Shown here: piece after piece, positions 5,955 through 6,662 of the stretch | How the letters are laid out: the number at the start of each line of letters is the position of its first letter | Numbering within the stretch: position 1 is the stretch's first letter | Assembly (NCBI GenBank): GCA_025458665.1 | Contig: JALOSG010000162.1 | Coordinates: forward strand, 1-6,662 | Origin: Serpentinimonas sp. | GTDB lineage: Bacteria; Pseudomonadota; Gammaproteobacteria; Burkholderiales; Burkholderiaceae_C | Direction of reading: 5' to 3' | DNA: 6,662 bases | Notes under the pieces: generated by a model | The model's input: the letters and a program-made list of their open reading frames with translations, nothing else | Told to the model about the DNA's origin: nothing | Database searches by the model: none | Position numbers and translations under genes: made by a program

Positions 5955-6662
5955 TTACATGCCCATGCCGCCCATGTCGCCCATGCCGGCGGGCATGGCG
6001 GGGGCTGCGTCCTCTTTCGGGGCCTCGGCCACCATGGCTTCGGTGGTGAGCATCAGGGAAGCGACGGAAGCGGCGTTCTGCAGGGCAGTGCGGGTCACTT
6101 TGGTCGGGTCCAGGATACCCATCTCGATCATGTCGCCGTAGGTGTCGTTGGCAGCGTTGAAGCCGAAGTTGCCCTTGCCGTTCAGCACGGCATTGACCAC
6201 CACGCTGGGCTCGCCACCGGCGTTGGCCACGATCTCGCGCAGGGGCGCTTCGATGGCCTTGAGCACCAGGCTGATACCGGCTTGCTGGTCGGGGTTGTCA
6301 CCCTTGATTTCGCCAGCAGACTGCTTGGCGCGCAGCAGGGCCACGCCACCACCAGCCACAATGCCTTCTTCCACGGCAGCGCGGGTGGCGTGCAGCGCGT
6401 CTTCCACGCGGGCCTTCTTCTCTTTCATTTCCACTTCGGTGGCAGCGCCCACCTTGATCACGGCCACGCCGCCAGCCAGCTTGGCCACGCGCTCTTGCAG
6501 CTTTTCGCGGTCGTAGTCGGAGGTGGCTTCTTCGATCTGGATGCGGATCTGCTTGACGCGGGCTTCGATGTCAGCGGCAGCGCCGGCGCCGTCGATGATG
6601 GTGGTGTTTTCCTTGCCCACTTCGATGCGCTTGGCCTGGCCCAGGTCGGCCAGGGTCACCTT
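5955..6662 (-). CDS. groL: GroEL chaperonin (Hsp60), C-terminal 235 residues, cut by the window edge
   Basis: GroEL forms the double-ring, ATP-driven folding chamber of the cytosol with its lid GroES. The visible part begins KVTLADLGQAKRIEVGKENT and corresponds to roughly the last 235 of about 547 residues: the end of the apical domain, the second intermediate segment and the second equatorial segment. Near-invariant stretches are present, including SDYDREKLQERVAKLAGGVA, ARVEDALHATRAAVEEG (containing the ATPase aspartate that is Asp398 in E. coli), the nucleotide-contacting AGGG, and MGILDPTKVTRTALQNAA. It ends in the flexible Gly/Met-rich tail GMGDMGGMGM. The frame is open to the window edge, so the start, and groES which normally precedes it, lie outside. 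It converges on lapD and shares its terminator; there is no functional link to the Lap genes that I can see. Confidence 0.98.
   Translation of the reverse strand, partial: KVTLADLGQAKRIEVGKENTTIIDGAGAAADIEARVKQIRIQIEEATSDYDREKLQERVAKLAGGVAVIKVGAATEVEMKEKKARVEDALHATRAAVEEGIVAGGGVALLRAKQSAGEIKGDNPDQQAGISLVLKAIEAPLREIVANAGGEPSVVVNAVLNGKGNFGFNAANDTYGDMIEMGILDPTKVTRTALQNAASVASLMLTTEAMVAEAPKEDAAPAMPAGMGDMGGMGM

Noticed and set aside
5955..6000. Gly/Met-rich repeat near the right end
   Set aside because: This is the normal flexible C-terminal tail of GroEL and not a separate repeat element.

Overview
The window looks like chromosome of a GC-rich betaproteobacterium, probably order Burkholderiales and most likely family Comamonadaceae (Acidovorax, Hydrogenophaga or Rhodoferax-like). 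This rests on protein style, codon use and gene content, not on a database search. Three units lie side by side: a sulfur-oxidation pair (soxY-soxZ), a complete-looking Lap-type biofilm adhesin control module, and the 3' end of groEL.

Layout: soxZ (6-317) and soxY (377-841) lie on the minus strand and form the start of a Sox operon that continues past the left edge. A short AT-richer promoter region with three copies of a 9-bp direct repeat precedes soxY. An intrinsic terminator (925-958) then ends the next minus-strand gene, a 614-residue protein (982-2826). That protein joins a TolC-type outer-membrane export channel to a C-terminal OmpA-type peptidoglycan-binding domain. A 430-bp divergent intergenic region (2827-3256), rich in inverted repeats and in a recurring CTGGCAG heptamer, separates it from lapG (3257-3922) and lapD (3959-5872) on the plus strand. 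A bidirectional terminator (5905-5939) separates lapD from the convergent groEL end (5955-6662).

How the genes should work together: in the Pseudomonas fluorescens Lap paradigm a giant RTX adhesin is held in the outer membrane by a TolC-like channel (LapE). LapG is a periplasmic calcium-dependent cysteine protease that cuts the adhesin's N-terminal retention module and releases the cell. LapD is an inner-membrane receptor with degenerate GGDEF and EAL domains; it senses cyclic di-GMP and sequesters LapG when the signal is high. All three control and anchor components are recognisable here. The adhesin and its ABC transporter/membrane-fusion protein (LapA, LapB, LapC) are not in the window and must be elsewhere if the system is intact.

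The most notable points are the natural TolC-OmpA fusion, in a neighbourhood where relatives carry separate aggA-like and ompA-like genes; the divergent layout with a motif-rich shared regulatory region; alternative hairpins in the leader of the fusion gene; a hairpin over the lapG stop codon; and the repeat array at the soxY promoter. I see no mobile elements, CRISPR arrays, tRNA or rRNA genes.
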